Shown: piece by piece, positions 26,190 through 35,626 of the stretch
Position numbering within the stretch: position 1 is the stretch's first letter
Layout: the number at the start of each line of letters is the position of its first letter
Origin: an uncultured Pontibacter sp.
Lineage (GTDB): Bacteria > Bacteroidota > Bacteroidia > Cytophagales > Hymenobacteraceae
Assembly: GCF_947499215.1 (NCBI RefSeq)
Contig: NZ_CANMNI010000002.1
Location: 310,001-374,000, forward strand
Length of the DNA stretch: 64,000 nt
Direction: 5' to 3'
Notes under the pieces: generated by a model
Database searches by the model: none
What the model was told of the DNA's origin: nothing
The model's input: only the letters and a program-made list of their open reading frames with translations
Made by a program: the position numbers and the translations under genes

Positions 26190-28730
26190 ATGAAGACACC
26201 ACTACCCTTTTTGTTTCTGTTACTGTTGCCATTATTAAGTGTGGCACAGGGTGTTACAGTGCCCCAAAACATCTATTTCGGCGATATTCACCTGCGCATT
26301 TCGCCTAGAGCCCAAGACGAGATTCAGAAGAAAGTAGACGCTCTGCACCGCAGTCCGAAGTATTTTCAGAATAAAGTGGAATTGGCTGATGCTTATTTCC
26401 CACTGATAGAGCGCACGTTTCAGGAAGAAGGGGTGCCGGATGATTTCAAGTATCTGGCACTGCAGGAGAGCGGACTCCGTGGAGACGCTGTTTCCACTTC
26501 CAATGCCGTTGGTTACTGGCAGTTCAAGAAAGAGGCTGCTATAGACTTCAACCTGCGCATGGATCATTTGGTGGATGAAAGAAAACACATCATTGAAGCC
26601 AGCCGGGGCGCCGCTCGCTATTTTAAGCGCAGCAATAACTACTACAACAACTGGCTTAACGCGCTGCTCTCCTATTACCATGGCTATACGGGCGCCAAGG
26701 CTTATACCAAGGAATCGGACAAGGGCAGCAAAAAGATGGATATTACGGAGAAGACCGATCCTTACCTGCTTACCTTTTTGGCACATAAGGTCGCTTACGA
26801 CAGCTTTGTCGGTAAAAGCACACAGCCGGCAGTTTCGCTGCGTGAGCTTCGCGCCACACCGGGCCAGAGCTTGGCCGATATTGCCTTGGCTCACCAGACC
26901 GATCCTTCTGAACTGGAGAAATACAACAAATGGCTATTGGGCAGCTCTATACCTTCCGATAAAGATTACTATGTCATGCTACCAGTGCGCCACAATGTGG
27001 AGCCGGGTGTAGTGGCATCTGCCGAGCCGACATTGGCTACCCCTTCCAGACAGGCAAGCCCAGCCCCAGCAGCAGGTAGCATCATAAAACGCAACAACCT
27101 GAATGCCATCATCGCTGGGAAAAGCGACACCAAAGACAAACTGGCTATTAAAGCGGGGATCAGCACCCGTCAGTTCCTTCGCTATAACGACTTGCGCGAC
27201 TTCGACAAGATTGAGGAAGGTACAGCTTATTACATTCAGCCGAAGCGCTTGAACGCAGACACGGAGTTCCACGTGGTGCAACACGGGGAAAGTATGCAGG
27301 AAATTGCGCAACTCTACGGCATCCGCATGGATTACCTGCAGTTCAAGAATCGCATGAAGCGCGCCGAGGTGCCGGTTCCGGGCCGAGTGCTTTGGCTGCA
27401 GAAGCGCCGTCCGGCCAAAGTGGCCGTGGAGGTGCGGGATGTAAAGCAAGCTCAACCAGCATCTAAAGCAGCGGTAGCTTCTCAGGAGAAAGCTGCTCCG
27501 GCTGAGCAAAACCAGCCGCAGGAGAACTTCTTTACCCGCTTCAAAAACAGCCTGAAGCGCTTTAAGCATCAGCCTGAGCAGACAGTACCTGCTTCGGAAC
27601 CGACTCCTGATCCTGTGGATAAAAAAGAGGCGGCAATAGAAGAAGTAGCGATTGAAGAGGTAGTTGTTGAGGAAGTGCCTGTTAAGACAGAGACCGCAAT
27701 TGCTATACCTGTCATGAAGGAACCTGCTGCGGCTGAAACAAAACAGGAAGCGACTCCAGAGCCAACAGTGAAACCAAAGGCGGAGACGAAGCCGATAGCA
27801 AAAACCGAAGTGCCAAAGAGCAGCGCGGTGCTATACCCTGGCAAGAAGCCACAGGAGACTAAAGCTAAAGCTGAAGAAGCAAAAACTGCAGAGGAGGTTA
27901 TCGTGGAAGAAGAAGAGTCAGCAGAATGGGCTGCTGGCTTGGGCGAAGAAGTGTTTGTTGGGTTCTCTGGTGGGGAGATGGAAGTTGAGGCCGAAGAGCT
28001 TATAGTAGAGTCTACAGTTGAGACGACCGAGGTGACCACTGCGGTAAAGGAAGGAGGAACTCCCAAAACTACACCTACCAAAGCAGAGCCAGCTAAAACG
28101 GCTCCTACAAAAGCTGCACCTGTGAGTCAAGCGGTTGACCCGAAACCAACTACAACTAATAAACCTACCCTCCATGTCGTGAAGCAGGGTGAGTCGCTTT
28201 GGGGTATCTCAAGGCTATACGCCGTAACCGTGAACGATATCACGACTTGGAACAATCTGGGTGACGCACCGATAAAGATCGGGCAAGAACTTGTGATCGC
28301 AGAACCTCTTACAGTGCCTGCTGGTTCTGATAGAGAAATTGAAGCGAAGGCCGAAGGACCAACCGCTGAAGAAAAAACCGAAATCCACACCGTGGCATCC
28401 GGCGAGTCGCTCTATGTGCTGTCCCGCAAGTATAATGTGACCGTGAACGAGCTGAAAGCATGGAACAACCTTTCCAGCTCAGCGCTTTCCATCGGACAGG
28501 AACTGCGCGTGACTGCTCCCGCTAACGCTACCGGGTCTAACGAAGATTTGGAAGAAACTCCGGCGGAGACTTTTAAAGGCACTAGTACCCAGCATACGGT
28601 GGTATCTGGTGAGAGTCTTTACCAGATCTCCCGCAAGTATGGCGTCACCATCAAGGATATCATGCAGTGGAACGGTAAATCCGATTTCAACGTGAAGCCC
28701 GGAGATAAGCTGGTGATCAAGAAGAAATAG
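26190..28730 (+). CDS. Lytic transglycosylase with LysM domains
   Basis: 846 residues, with a signal peptide (about 1-19). An SLT-type transglycosylase domain spans about 60-200 and shows the catalytic Glu in KYLALQESGL, then NAVGYWQFKKEAA. Degenerate LysM-like segments lie at about 215-255 and 350-400. A long low-complexity linker (about 410-650) is rich in Ala, Glu, Lys, Pro and Val. Three canonical LysM domains follow near 660, 730 and 800 (HVVKQGESLWGISRLYAV, HTVASGESLYVLSRKYNV, HTVVSGESLYQISRKYGV). It would cut peptidoglycan in the periplasm, like MltD. Monocistronic with a strong terminator. Confidence 0.95.
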   Translation: MKTPLPFLFLLLLPLLSVAQGVTVPQNIYFGDIHLRISPRAQDEIQKKVDALHRSPKYFQNKVELADAYFPLIERTFQEEGVPDDFKYLALQESGLRGDAVSTSNAVGYWQFKKEAAIDFNLRMDHLVDERKHIIEASRGAARYFKRSNNYYNNWLNALLSYYHGYTGAKAYTKESDKGSKKMDITEKTDPYLLTFLAHKVAYDSFVGKSTQPAVSLRELRATPGQSLADIALAHQTDPSELEKYNKWLLGSSIPSDKDYYVMLPVRHNVEPGVVASAEPTLATPSRQASPAPAAGSIIKRNNLNAIIAGKSDTKDKLAIKAGISTRQFLRYNDLRDFDKIEEGTAYYIQPKRLNADTEFHVVQHGESMQEIAQLYGIRMDYLQFKNRMKRAEVPVPGRVLWLQKRRPAKVAVEVRDVKQAQPASKAAVASQEKAAPAEQNQPQENFFTRFKNSLKRFKHQPEQTVPASEPTPDPVDKKEAAIEEVAIEEVVVEEVPVKTETAIAIPVMKEPAAAETKQEATPEPTVKPKAETKPIAKTEVPKSSAVLYPGKKPQETKAKAEEAKTAEEVIVEEEESAEWAAGLGEEVFVGFSGGEMEVEAEELIVESTVETTEVTTAVKEGGTPKTTPTKAEPAKTAPTKAAPVSQAVDPKPTTTNKPTLHVVKQGESLWGISRLYAVTVNDITTWNNLGDAPIKIGQELVIAEPLTVPAGSDREIEAKAEGPTAEEKTEIHTVASGESLYVLSRKYNVTVNELKAWNNLSSSALSIGQELRVTAPANATGSNEDLEETPAETFKGTSTQHTVVSGESLYQISRKYGVTIKDIMQWNGKSDFNVKPGDKLVIKKK

Positions 28731-28745
28731 ATTTTAACCGAAATG

Positions 28746-28787
28746 AAACGGAAAGAGCCAGCTGGATCAGCTGGCTCTTTCCGTTTT
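28746..28787. terminator. Bidirectional hairpin terminator
   Basis: AAACGGAAAGAGCCAGCTG pairs with CAGCTGGCTCTTTCCGTTT around a very small loop, with T4 following. It lies between the convergent transglycosylase and MFS genes. Confidence 0.92.
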
Positions 28788-28801
28788 CAGGTATAGCTAT
28801 C

Positions 28802-30130
28802 CTAGCGCTTCCCCGGAGGAGCCGTCAGCTTAGAAGCCGTGCGTAGACCGGTGGCAATTTCAGGTACTATACCTAGTCGCTCGTAGATAGGCTGTACCAT
28901 CAAGCGCAGGCGTTTTAGATTCCACGCGAATGGGATGACGCTGATGGCGCACAGGAAACCGCAGCCCAGCAAGGTATAACCCACCCCGATCTGCTCTGCC
29001 ACAGAACCTGCCAACATACTTCCCAGTGGGGCCATTCCCATAAAGGCAGTTGCATAAAGGCTCATCACACGACCCCGCTTGTCGTCATCCACCAGCGTTT
29101 GCAACAGCGTGTTGCAGGAAGCCATGGTGACGATCATACCGAAGCCGGAAAACAACATCAACACCAGCGAGAGCCAGAGGATCGTAGAGAAAGAGAAAGC
29201 CATCAGCGCTGTACCGAAGAGCGTCATCGTAAACACGATCACCTTCCCCAGCCCTAGCACTGATTTACGTTGCGCCAGAAAGAGAGCCCCACTTAAGGCC
29301 CCTAGACCCGAGGCACCCATCAGATAGCCCAGTGTATTGGCACCGCCCTGCAGAATGTCGCGGGCAAACACGGGCAGCATCACGCTGAAAGGCATTCCAA
29401 AAAGGCTGATCAAACCTACAATAAGTATAAGCGTCCGGATAGGGGGGAAACCGAAGGCGTACGAGAAGCCATCCCGCAGCGACTCCCATACCTTGGTCTG
29501 GACTGTCTGCCGTACGAACGGCTCCAGCCGTAGCATGAGCAAAGAGGCCAGCACAGCGATGTAACTCACCGCATTGATCAAGATACAAATACCCTCTCCC
29601 ACCCAGGCGATTAACAAACCTGCAATGGAGGGACCGACCAAGCGGGCCATGTTGAACATGGAGGAATTCAGCGCAATAGCATTGCTGATGTCTTCCCGCT
29701 TCTCCACCAATTGTATCACAAAGGCCTGCCGGGTGGCGATATCAAAGGCATTGATTGTGCCGAGCATCGCCATCAAAACCAGCACATGCCACACCTGTAC
29801 TGTATCAGTGAGCACTAGCGTGGCCAAAGTACCAGCCTGCAGCATAGACAGAAACTGCGTAACCAGCAACACATGGTGCCGGTTGAACTTGTCGGCCAGC
29901 ACGCCGGCGAATGGTCCGAGCAAAAAGGAAGGAATCTGGTTGGCGAAGGTAACGGCACCGAGCAAAAACACAGAGTCGGTCAGACGATAGACCAGCCAGC
30001 TGATGGCGATCTGCTGCATCCAAGTACCGATCAGCGAGATACCCTGCCCGGTAAAGAACAGCCGGTAGTTGCGCGAGCGCAGCGCCCGGAACATGCCCCC
30101 TAGCCTCCCTGAATCTTCCGCTTCCGCCAT
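28802..30130 (-). CDS. MFS transporter (MFS_3/EntS type)
   Basis: 442 residues with twelve predicted membrane helices. The start FRALRSRNYRLFFTGQGISLIGTWMQQIAISWLVYRLT and the loop FAGVLADKFNRHHVLL (motif A of the major facilitator family, DKFNRHHVL) place it in the MFS_3 subgroup that includes the enterobactin exporter EntS and macrolide exporters. It would export small molecules from the cytoplasm by proton antiport; the substrate cannot be told. The proline- and basic-rich C-terminus (SKLTAPPGKR) is cytoplasmic. Confidence 0.92.
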   Translation of the reverse strand: MAEAEDSGRLGGMFRALRSRNYRLFFTGQGISLIGTWMQQIAISWLVYRLTDSVFLLGAVTFANQIPSFLLGPFAGVLADKFNRHHVLLVTQFLSMLQAGTLATLVLTDTVQVWHVLVLMAMLGTINAFDIATRQAFVIQLVEKREDISNAIALNSSMFNMARLVGPSIAGLLIAWVGEGICILINAVSYIAVLASLLMLRLEPFVRQTVQTKVWESLRDGFSYAFGFPPIRTLILIVGLISLFGMPFSVMLPVFARDILQGGANTLGYLMGASGLGALSGALFLAQRKSVLGLGKVIVFTMTLFGTALMAFSFSTILWLSLVLMLFSGFGMIVTMASCNTLLQTLVDDDKRGRVMSLYATAFMGMAPLGSMLAGSVAEQIGVGYTLLGCGFLCAISVIPFAWNLKRLRLMVQPIYERLGIVPEIATGLRTASKLTAPPGKR

Positions 30131-30360
30131 ACCTGTTTTACGCGTTTACCTGTTCGTGCATTCCTAAGTGCTTACGGCTAGCCCCGTGCCCAAAGTTTAA
30201 CTTATTCTTTTTAATAGCTGTCCAAACATCCAATTAATAACCTTATACCTCGTAGCCTGTTCATTCTCAATACCTATCCCGGGCTATTGCAACCTCAATC
30301 GGCCGGCAGGTTTAAACTATAATTTGTAACTTTAAGCTTCATCAACCATTACCCGAGTAC

Positions 30361-31446
30361 ATGAGTGACCTTTTAGAGAGAGTCTATTTCCACAACACCG
30401 TTCAAGATTACCTGATCGCCTTTGCCATTATCCTGCTGGGCTCGCTGCTCATCACTATCTTCAGGCGCTCCGTCCTCATCCGCATCCGCAAGTGGACTGA
30501 GAACACTAACAATCACATCGACGACTATGCCGTGCAGAGTTTTGCCCGATTCGGCATTCCCATCGTGCATTTTATAGTCGTATACATAGGCATCACGTCC
30601 CTCACCCTGACTCCGAGAGCCGCCGGTATCGTCACAATCGCGGTCACGGTGGCCATTACATTTATGGTGATCCGGTTTATCACCACCACGCTGGTAATGC
30701 TGGTGCGGTCCTACTTCAACAGAAAGCACCATGACCGCAGCAATGCCAACGAGATCGGAGCCATTAGCCTGATCATCAATATGGTGGTGTGGTTTATCGG
30801 CCTAGGCTTCCTGTTCGACAACATGGGCTATGACCTGACCGCCATCATTGCGGGTCTGGGTATAGGTGGTATCGCTGTAGCACTGGCAGCGCAGAATATC
30901 TTGGGTGACCTTTTCAACTACTTCGTTATCTTTCTGGACAGGCCCTTTGAGGTGGGCGATTTTATTGCGCTCGGCGACAAGAGCGGCACTATTGAGCACA
31001 TTGGCGTGAAAACCACGCACATTAAAAGCCTGACCGGAGAGCAGCTTATCGTCTCAAACTCCGACCTGACCAGCTCCCGTATCCACAACTACAAGCGCAT
31101 GGAGCGCCGCCGTATTCAGTTTGGCATTGGCGTAACCTATGAAACACCCGCTGATAAGGTGGAGGCTATACCTGAGATCATCAAAGAAATCATCACTTCA
31201 CAGGAACTGGCAGAATTTGACCGGGCGCACTTCGCTTCTTACGGTGATTCTTCCCTCGATTTTGTCATCGTGTACCATGTGCTCTCTTCTGAATTCAATA
31301 AATACATGGACACGCAACAGGCCATCAACATGCAGCTGTTCAGAGAGTTTGAAACCCGCGGCATTGAGTTCGCCTACCCTACCCAGAAGCTCTATGTGGT
31401 GAACGAGAAGCAAAGGGTTGAAAACGAACCACAGCAGATGTTCTAA
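30361..31446 (+). CDS. MscS-family mechanosensitive channel
   Basis: 361 residues. Four or so membrane helices at about 15-35, 62-80, 85-110 and 135-160 precede the pore helix TAIIAGLGIGGIAVALAAQNILGDLFNYFVI (about 160-190), which is the signature Gly/Ala-rich TM3 of MscS. The beta domain opens with RPFEVGDFIALGDKSGTIEHIGVKTTHI (about 196-223), also diagnostic. The C-terminal alpha/beta domain follows. It would release osmolytes under hypo-osmotic stress in the inner membrane. Confidence 0.95.
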   Translation: MSDLLERVYFHNTVQDYLIAFAIILLGSLLITIFRRSVLIRIRKWTENTNNHIDDYAVQSFARFGIPIVHFIVVYIGITSLTLTPRAAGIVTIAVTVAITFMVIRFITTTLVMLVRSYFNRKHHDRSNANEIGAISLIINMVVWFIGLGFLFDNMGYDLTAIIAGLGIGGIAVALAAQNILGDLFNYFVIFLDRPFEVGDFIALGDKSGTIEHIGVKTTHIKSLTGEQLIVSNSDLTSSRIHNYKRMERRRIQFGIGVTYETPADKVEAIPEIIKEIITSQELAEFDRAHFASYGDSSLDFVIVYHVLSSEFNKYMDTQQAINMQLFREFETRGIEFAYPTQKLYVVNEKQRVENEPQQMF

Positions 31447-31916
31447 GTGTTAAATAATTTCAATTTAGGAATGCTAGAATGTCCCCTTGAGGGGACCATA
31501 GGGGTGTTTCATTCTAAAAAAACCTATTCAAAACATATTGTCATTCTGTAAAGAAACTTGTTTGAAGGAAGGTTAAGCTTATACTACTTGCGGGTGTAGG
31601 GGCACTCTTTACCAAAATCCTTTCAGGATGACGAAAATGGGTGTAAAACGACCTTACACTCTTGGGAGGCGTTTCTTCTAAAGATTAAATTGGAGAAGCA
31701 CCACCTTAACATTTTGAGATCCAGACAAAGTCAAAATAACAAGGCGCGGCGGGACTATTTTCGTCGCGCTTTTGTTTTGCTGCAGAGCTGTTTTTGGTTT
31801 GGGCAGCCGACCATTTTTCCGTAATTTTAACATCCCGAAAATGAATCACCGCATAGGCTATACCTTGCATAGATTCATTCCTAATTCTTAGTTTCTAATT
31901 CTTAATTCCCAAAGAG
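31447..31916. repeat. Intergenic region with several interspersed repeat types, 470 bases
   Basis: Between mscS and dnaE. At 31480-31496 GTCCCCT and AGGGGAC form a hairpin with a 2-base loop, flanked by AGAATG and CATTCT. From about 31541 to 31634 the words GTCATTCTG and CAGGATGAC form inverted ends, a pattern I know from degenerate interspersed repeats in Bacteroidota. Near 31875-31912 lies an AATTCTTAGTTTCTAATTC low-complexity stretch. No gene is seen. Confidence 0.5.
31738..31776 (+). terminator. Terminator-like hairpin
   Basis: AAGGCGCGGCG pairs imperfectly with CGTCGCGCTTTT around a 10-base loop and is followed by T-rich sequence. It lies almost 300 bases downstream of mscS, which is far for its terminator. 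Confidence 0.4.
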
Positions 31917-34900
31917 TTGCCTGTTTTTTCGCATTTACACACCCATACCCAGTACTCTCTGCTCGACGGTCAGGCCAGCATCAGCGCGCTCATGAAAAAG
32001 GCGCAGGCCGATGGCATGCCCGCCGTTGCCATGACCGACCACGGCAACATGTTCGCCGCCTTCAACTTCGTGAACGAGGCCAACAAGTATAACGTGAAGC
32101 CGATCGTGGGCTGCGAGTTTTATCTGGTAAAAGACCGACACCTGAAGACCTTTACCAAGGAACAGAAGGACGTGCGCCACCACCAGTTGCTACTCGCTAA
32201 GGATCAGGAGGGCTACCAGAATCTGGCCAAGCTTTGCTCGCTTTCTTACATTGAGGGGGTATACAGCAAGTGGCCGCGCATTGACAAGGAGTTGCTACTC
32301 AAGTATAGCAAAGGCCTGATCGCGACCAGCTGCTGCATTGGTGCTGAAGTACCGCAGGCTATTTTGTGGAAAAGCGAAGAAGAGGCCGAAGAGATATTCA
32401 AGTGGTGGCTGGACGTGTTCGGTGAAGACTATTACATCGAAATACAGCGCCACGGCCTGATGAATATCGACGGTACAGGTAAAAGTCAGGAGGACATTAA
32501 CCAAGTGCTGCTGAAGTGGGCGAAGAAGTATAACTGCAAAGTAATCTGCACCAACGATACGCATTATGTGGATCAGGAGGACTGGAACGCACACGACATT
32601 CTGCTTTGCGTAAATACCGGTGAAGACCAGAGCACACCCGTTGGTGACTTTACCACCAAATATTACCGCTTCCTGAGCGACGACCAGAAGGTGATTTACG
32701 ACACCGTGGAGAACGTGCGCAGCAAGTATAGCAACCAAATGAGTGTGCGCCAGATGTTGCAGCGCATTGACGATGCCGGCCCAAAAACCCGTTTTGGTTT
32801 CCCGAACGATCAGTTCTACTTCAAGACGCAGGCCGAAATGAACCAACTGTTCAAGGACGTGCCCGAAGCGGTGGACAACACCAACGAGATCGTTGATAAG
32901 ATCACACCGCCTGTCCTGAAGCGTGACATCCTGTTGCCGAACTTCCCGATTCCGCCGCAGCACGCCGACGCCGACGATTTCCTGCGCCACCTCACTTACG
33001 AGGGAGCTGCCAAGCGCTATTCCGAGATCACTCCCGAAATAACCGAGCGACTCGACTTTGAGCTGCACGTTGTCAAGACCATGGGTTTTGCCGGTTACTT
33101 CCTCATCGTACAGGACTTCATTAACCGTGGCCGCGACATGGGTGTGTTCGTGGGTCCGGGTCGAGGCTCGGCCGCCGGTTCGGCGGTGGCCTACTGCATT
33201 GGTATCACCAACATCGACCCGATCAAGTATAACCTCCTATTCGAGCGATTCCTGAATCCGGAGCGTGTGTCCATGCCCGATATTGATATTGACTTTGACG
33301 ACGTGAACCGCCAGCGCGTGATCGACTACGTGGTGGACAAGTACGGCAAAACGCAGGTGGCTCAGATCATCACCTTCGGTACAATGGCTGCCAAGTCGTC
33401 GATAAAAGACGTGGCCCGCTCTACCTCTCTGCCGCTGGCCGAGGCCAACGAACTCGCCAAGATGGTACCCGAAACTCCGGGCACAACGCTTGCCAAGGCC
33501 TTTATGGAGAACCTCGAGCTGGCCGCTATACGCGAAGGTGATGATGCACGTGCCGCCGTACTCAAACTGGCTGAGAAGCTGGAAGGCTCGATCCGGAACA
33601 CAGGTATACATGCCGCGGGCGTCATCATCGCCCCGGACGACATTACCAATTACATACCTGTTTCAACCTCCAAGGACTCCGACCTGTTGGTAACGCAGTT
33701 CGACGGTAAGGTAATCGAGAGTGCGGGTATGCTGAAGATGGACTTCTTGGGCCTGAAAACCCTGACCATCATCAAAGACGCCATGGAGCTGATCAAGAAG
33801 AATCATGGCGTGGAGATCGACATTGACAACATTCCGATAGACGACGAGAAGACCTACGAACTCTACCAGCGTGGCGACACCATCGGTACGTTCCAATTCG
33901 AGTCCGAAGGTATGCGCATGTACCTCAAGGACCTGCAGCCGACCAACATTGAAGACTTGATCGCCATGAACGCCCTTTACCGTCCGGGCCCAATGCAGTT
34001 CATCCCGAACTTCATTAACCGCAAGCACGGCAAAGAGGAAGTGGAATACCCGCACGAATTGCTCGAGCCGATCCTGAATTACTCTTACGGGATCATGGTA
34101 TACCAAGAGCAAATCATGCAGACGGCCCAGATTCTGGCCGGTTACTCACTGGGTGGCGCCGACTTGCTGCGCCGCGCTATGGGTAAGAAGGACATGAAGA
34201 AGATGGCCGAGGAGCGTGAGAAGTTCATCAAGGGAGCCGCCGAAATGCATAAAATTCCGGCGAAAAAGGCTTCCGAGGTGTTCGACGTGATGGAGAAGTT
34301 TGCCCAGTACGGCTTCAACCGCTCGCACTCTGCCGCTTACTCCGTGGTGGCGTACCAAACTGGTTACCTCAAAGCGCACTACCCTGCCGAGTACATGGCG
34401 GCGGTGCTGACAAACAACATGAACGACATCAAGAAGGTGACGTTCTTTATTGAGGAAGCCCGCAAACAAGGAGTAGCCGTGCTTGGTCCAGACGTGAACG
34501 AGTCCCTGCTCAAGTTCAACGTGAACGAACAGGGGCAGATCCGTTTCGGTCTGGCCGCCATCAAAGGCACCGGCGAAGCAGCCGTAGACGCCATCATTTC
34601 AGAAAGAGAAAAGAACGGCACGTATCAGGACATCTTCGACTTCTCGAAGCGCATTAACTTGCGTGCTGTGAACAAAAAGACGTTTGAAAGTATGGCCTTG
34701 GCCGGAGCTTTCGACTCGTGGGGACTCTACCACCGTGCTCAGCTGATAGAAGTGCCGGAGGGCGAGAACATCAGCTTGCTGGAGAAGGCGGTCCGCTATG
34801 GCAACAACTACCAAGCCGAGCAACAAGCAGCGCAACAGTCGCTGTTCGGGGGCAGTGCCGCTGTGGCTTCTCCACTGCCGAAAATACCTGAGGTACAAGT

Positions 34901-35540
34901 ATGGACACAGGCCGAAATGCTACGCCGCGAAAAAGAGGTGGTAGGTTTCTACATTTCGGGCCACCCACTCGACCAGTTCAAAATGGAGATAGACTCGTAC
35001 TGCACCTCTTCGCTGGCTGACATTGCCAACCATAAGAACAAGGACATCAACGTAGCCGGTATGGTATCGGAAGTAGTGATCAGGACGGCGAAGAACGGCA
35101 ACCCCTTTGCGCTGTTCTCCATCGAAGACTATGACACTACGCTGCAAATGGCCTTGTTCGGGGAAGACTACATGAAGTTCCAGCCTTACTTGCGGCAAGG
35201 GCTATACCTGTTCATCAGAGGCAAGGTGCAGTTGCGCTATCGAACCGAAGACCAGTGGGAGCTTAAGCCAACCAATATCCAGCTCTTGGGCGACGTGATG
35301 GACAAAATGGCGCAAGGCGTGCAAGTAAACGTAAACCTGCAGCTCCTCACCCCGAATTTAGCCGAAGCTTTGGAAGAAGCCATCGCGACTAGCCCGGGCC
35401 AGAAGCGACTGGAGATCACCCTGCACGTGCCAGACGAAAAGCTTGTACTGCCGACTTACTCACGCAAGTACCGTGTTGACCCGAAAGTGTTTTTAGGTCA
35501 AATCAAGGATTTAGGGCTGGGTGAGTGTAAGTTGTTGTAA
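31917..35540 (+). CDS. dnaE: DNA polymerase III alpha subunit
   Basis: 1207 residues of the replicative family C polymerase. The PHP domain opens FSHLHTHTQYSLLDGQASI. The catalytic palm shows GPGRGSAAGSAVAYCIGITNIDPI and PDIDIDFDDVNRQRVIDYV (about 415-470), then the finger region PVSTSKDSDLLVTQFD and LYRPGPMQFIPNFINRKHG. A helix-hairpin-helix region (RFGLAAIKGTGEAAVDAII) and OB fold (VAGMVSEVVIRTAKNGNPFALFSIED) follow. The start is a TTG at 31917, reading MPVFSHLHTH, with no better start upstream. Between about residues 240 and 290 it has an extended segment (FLSDDQKVIYDTVENVRSKY and on) before FGFPNDQFYFK. Confidence 0.97.
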   Translation: MPVFSHLHTHTQYSLLDGQASISALMKKAQADGMPAVAMTDHGNMFAAFNFVNEANKYNVKPIVGCEFYLVKDRHLKTFTKEQKDVRHHQLLLAKDQEGYQNLAKLCSLSYIEGVYSKWPRIDKELLLKYSKGLIATSCCIGAEVPQAILWKSEEEAEEIFKWWLDVFGEDYYIEIQRHGLMNIDGTGKSQEDINQVLLKWAKKYNCKVICTNDTHYVDQEDWNAHDILLCVNTGEDQSTPVGDFTTKYYRFLSDDQKVIYDTVENVRSKYSNQMSVRQMLQRIDDAGPKTRFGFPNDQFYFKTQAEMNQLFKDVPEAVDNTNEIVDKITPPVLKRDILLPNFPIPPQHADADDFLRHLTYEGAAKRYSEITPEITERLDFELHVVKTMGFAGYFLIVQDFINRGRDMGVFVGPGRGSAAGSAVAYCIGITNIDPIKYNLLFERFLNPERVSMPDIDIDFDDVNRQRVIDYVVDKYGKTQVAQIITFGTMAAKSSIKDVARSTSLPLAEANELAKMVPETPGTTLAKAFMENLELAAIREGDDARAAVLKLAEKLEGSIRNTGIHAAGVIIAPDDITNYIPVSTSKDSDLLVTQFDGKVIESAGMLKMDFLGLKTLTIIKDAMELIKKNHGVEIDIDNIPIDDEKTYELYQRGDTIGTFQFESEGMRMYLKDLQPTNIEDLIAMNALYRPGPMQFIPNFINRKHGKEEVEYPHELLEPILNYSYGIMVYQEQIMQTAQILAGYSLGGADLLRRAMGKKDMKKMAEEREKFIKGAAEMHKIPAKKASEVFDVMEKFAQYGFNRSHSAAYSVVAYQTGYLKAHYPAEYMAAVLTNNMNDIKKVTFFIEEARKQGVAVLGPDVNESLLKFNVNEQGQIRFGLAAIKGTGEAAVDAIISEREKNGTYQDIFDFSKRINLRAVNKKTFESMALAGAFDSWGLYHRAQLIEVPEGENISLLEKAVRYGNNYQAEQQAAQQSLFGGSAAVASPLPKIPEVQVWTQAEMLRREKEVVGFYISGHPLDQFKMEIDSYCTSSLADIANHKNKDINVAGMVSEVVIRTAKNGNPFALFSIEDYDTTLQMALFGEDYMKFQPYLRQGLYLFIRGKVQLRYRTEDQWELKPTNIQLLGDVMDKMAQGVQVNVNLQLLTPNLAEALEEAIATSPGQKRLEITLHVPDEKLVLPTYSRKYRVDPKVFLGQIKDLGLGECKLL

Positions 35541-35570
35541 AAAAGAAAAACCCTCTACTTCCTAAGCAGC

Positions 35571-35603
35571 AAAGCCTGATGTCAGTGTAAACATCAGGCT
35601 TTA
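35571..35603. terminator. Bidirectional hairpin terminator
   Basis: AAAGCCTGATGT pairs with ACATCAGGCTTT around an 8-base loop, between the convergent dnaE and S41 peptidase genes. Confidence 0.85.
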
Positions 35604-35626
35604 CTGTTTAGGTATATAAGGATAAG

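Noticed and set aside
27569..28081. Minus-strand Ser/Val-rich open frame of 170 codons
   Set aside because: It mirrors the low-complexity Ala/Glu/Lys linker of the LysM transglycosylase.
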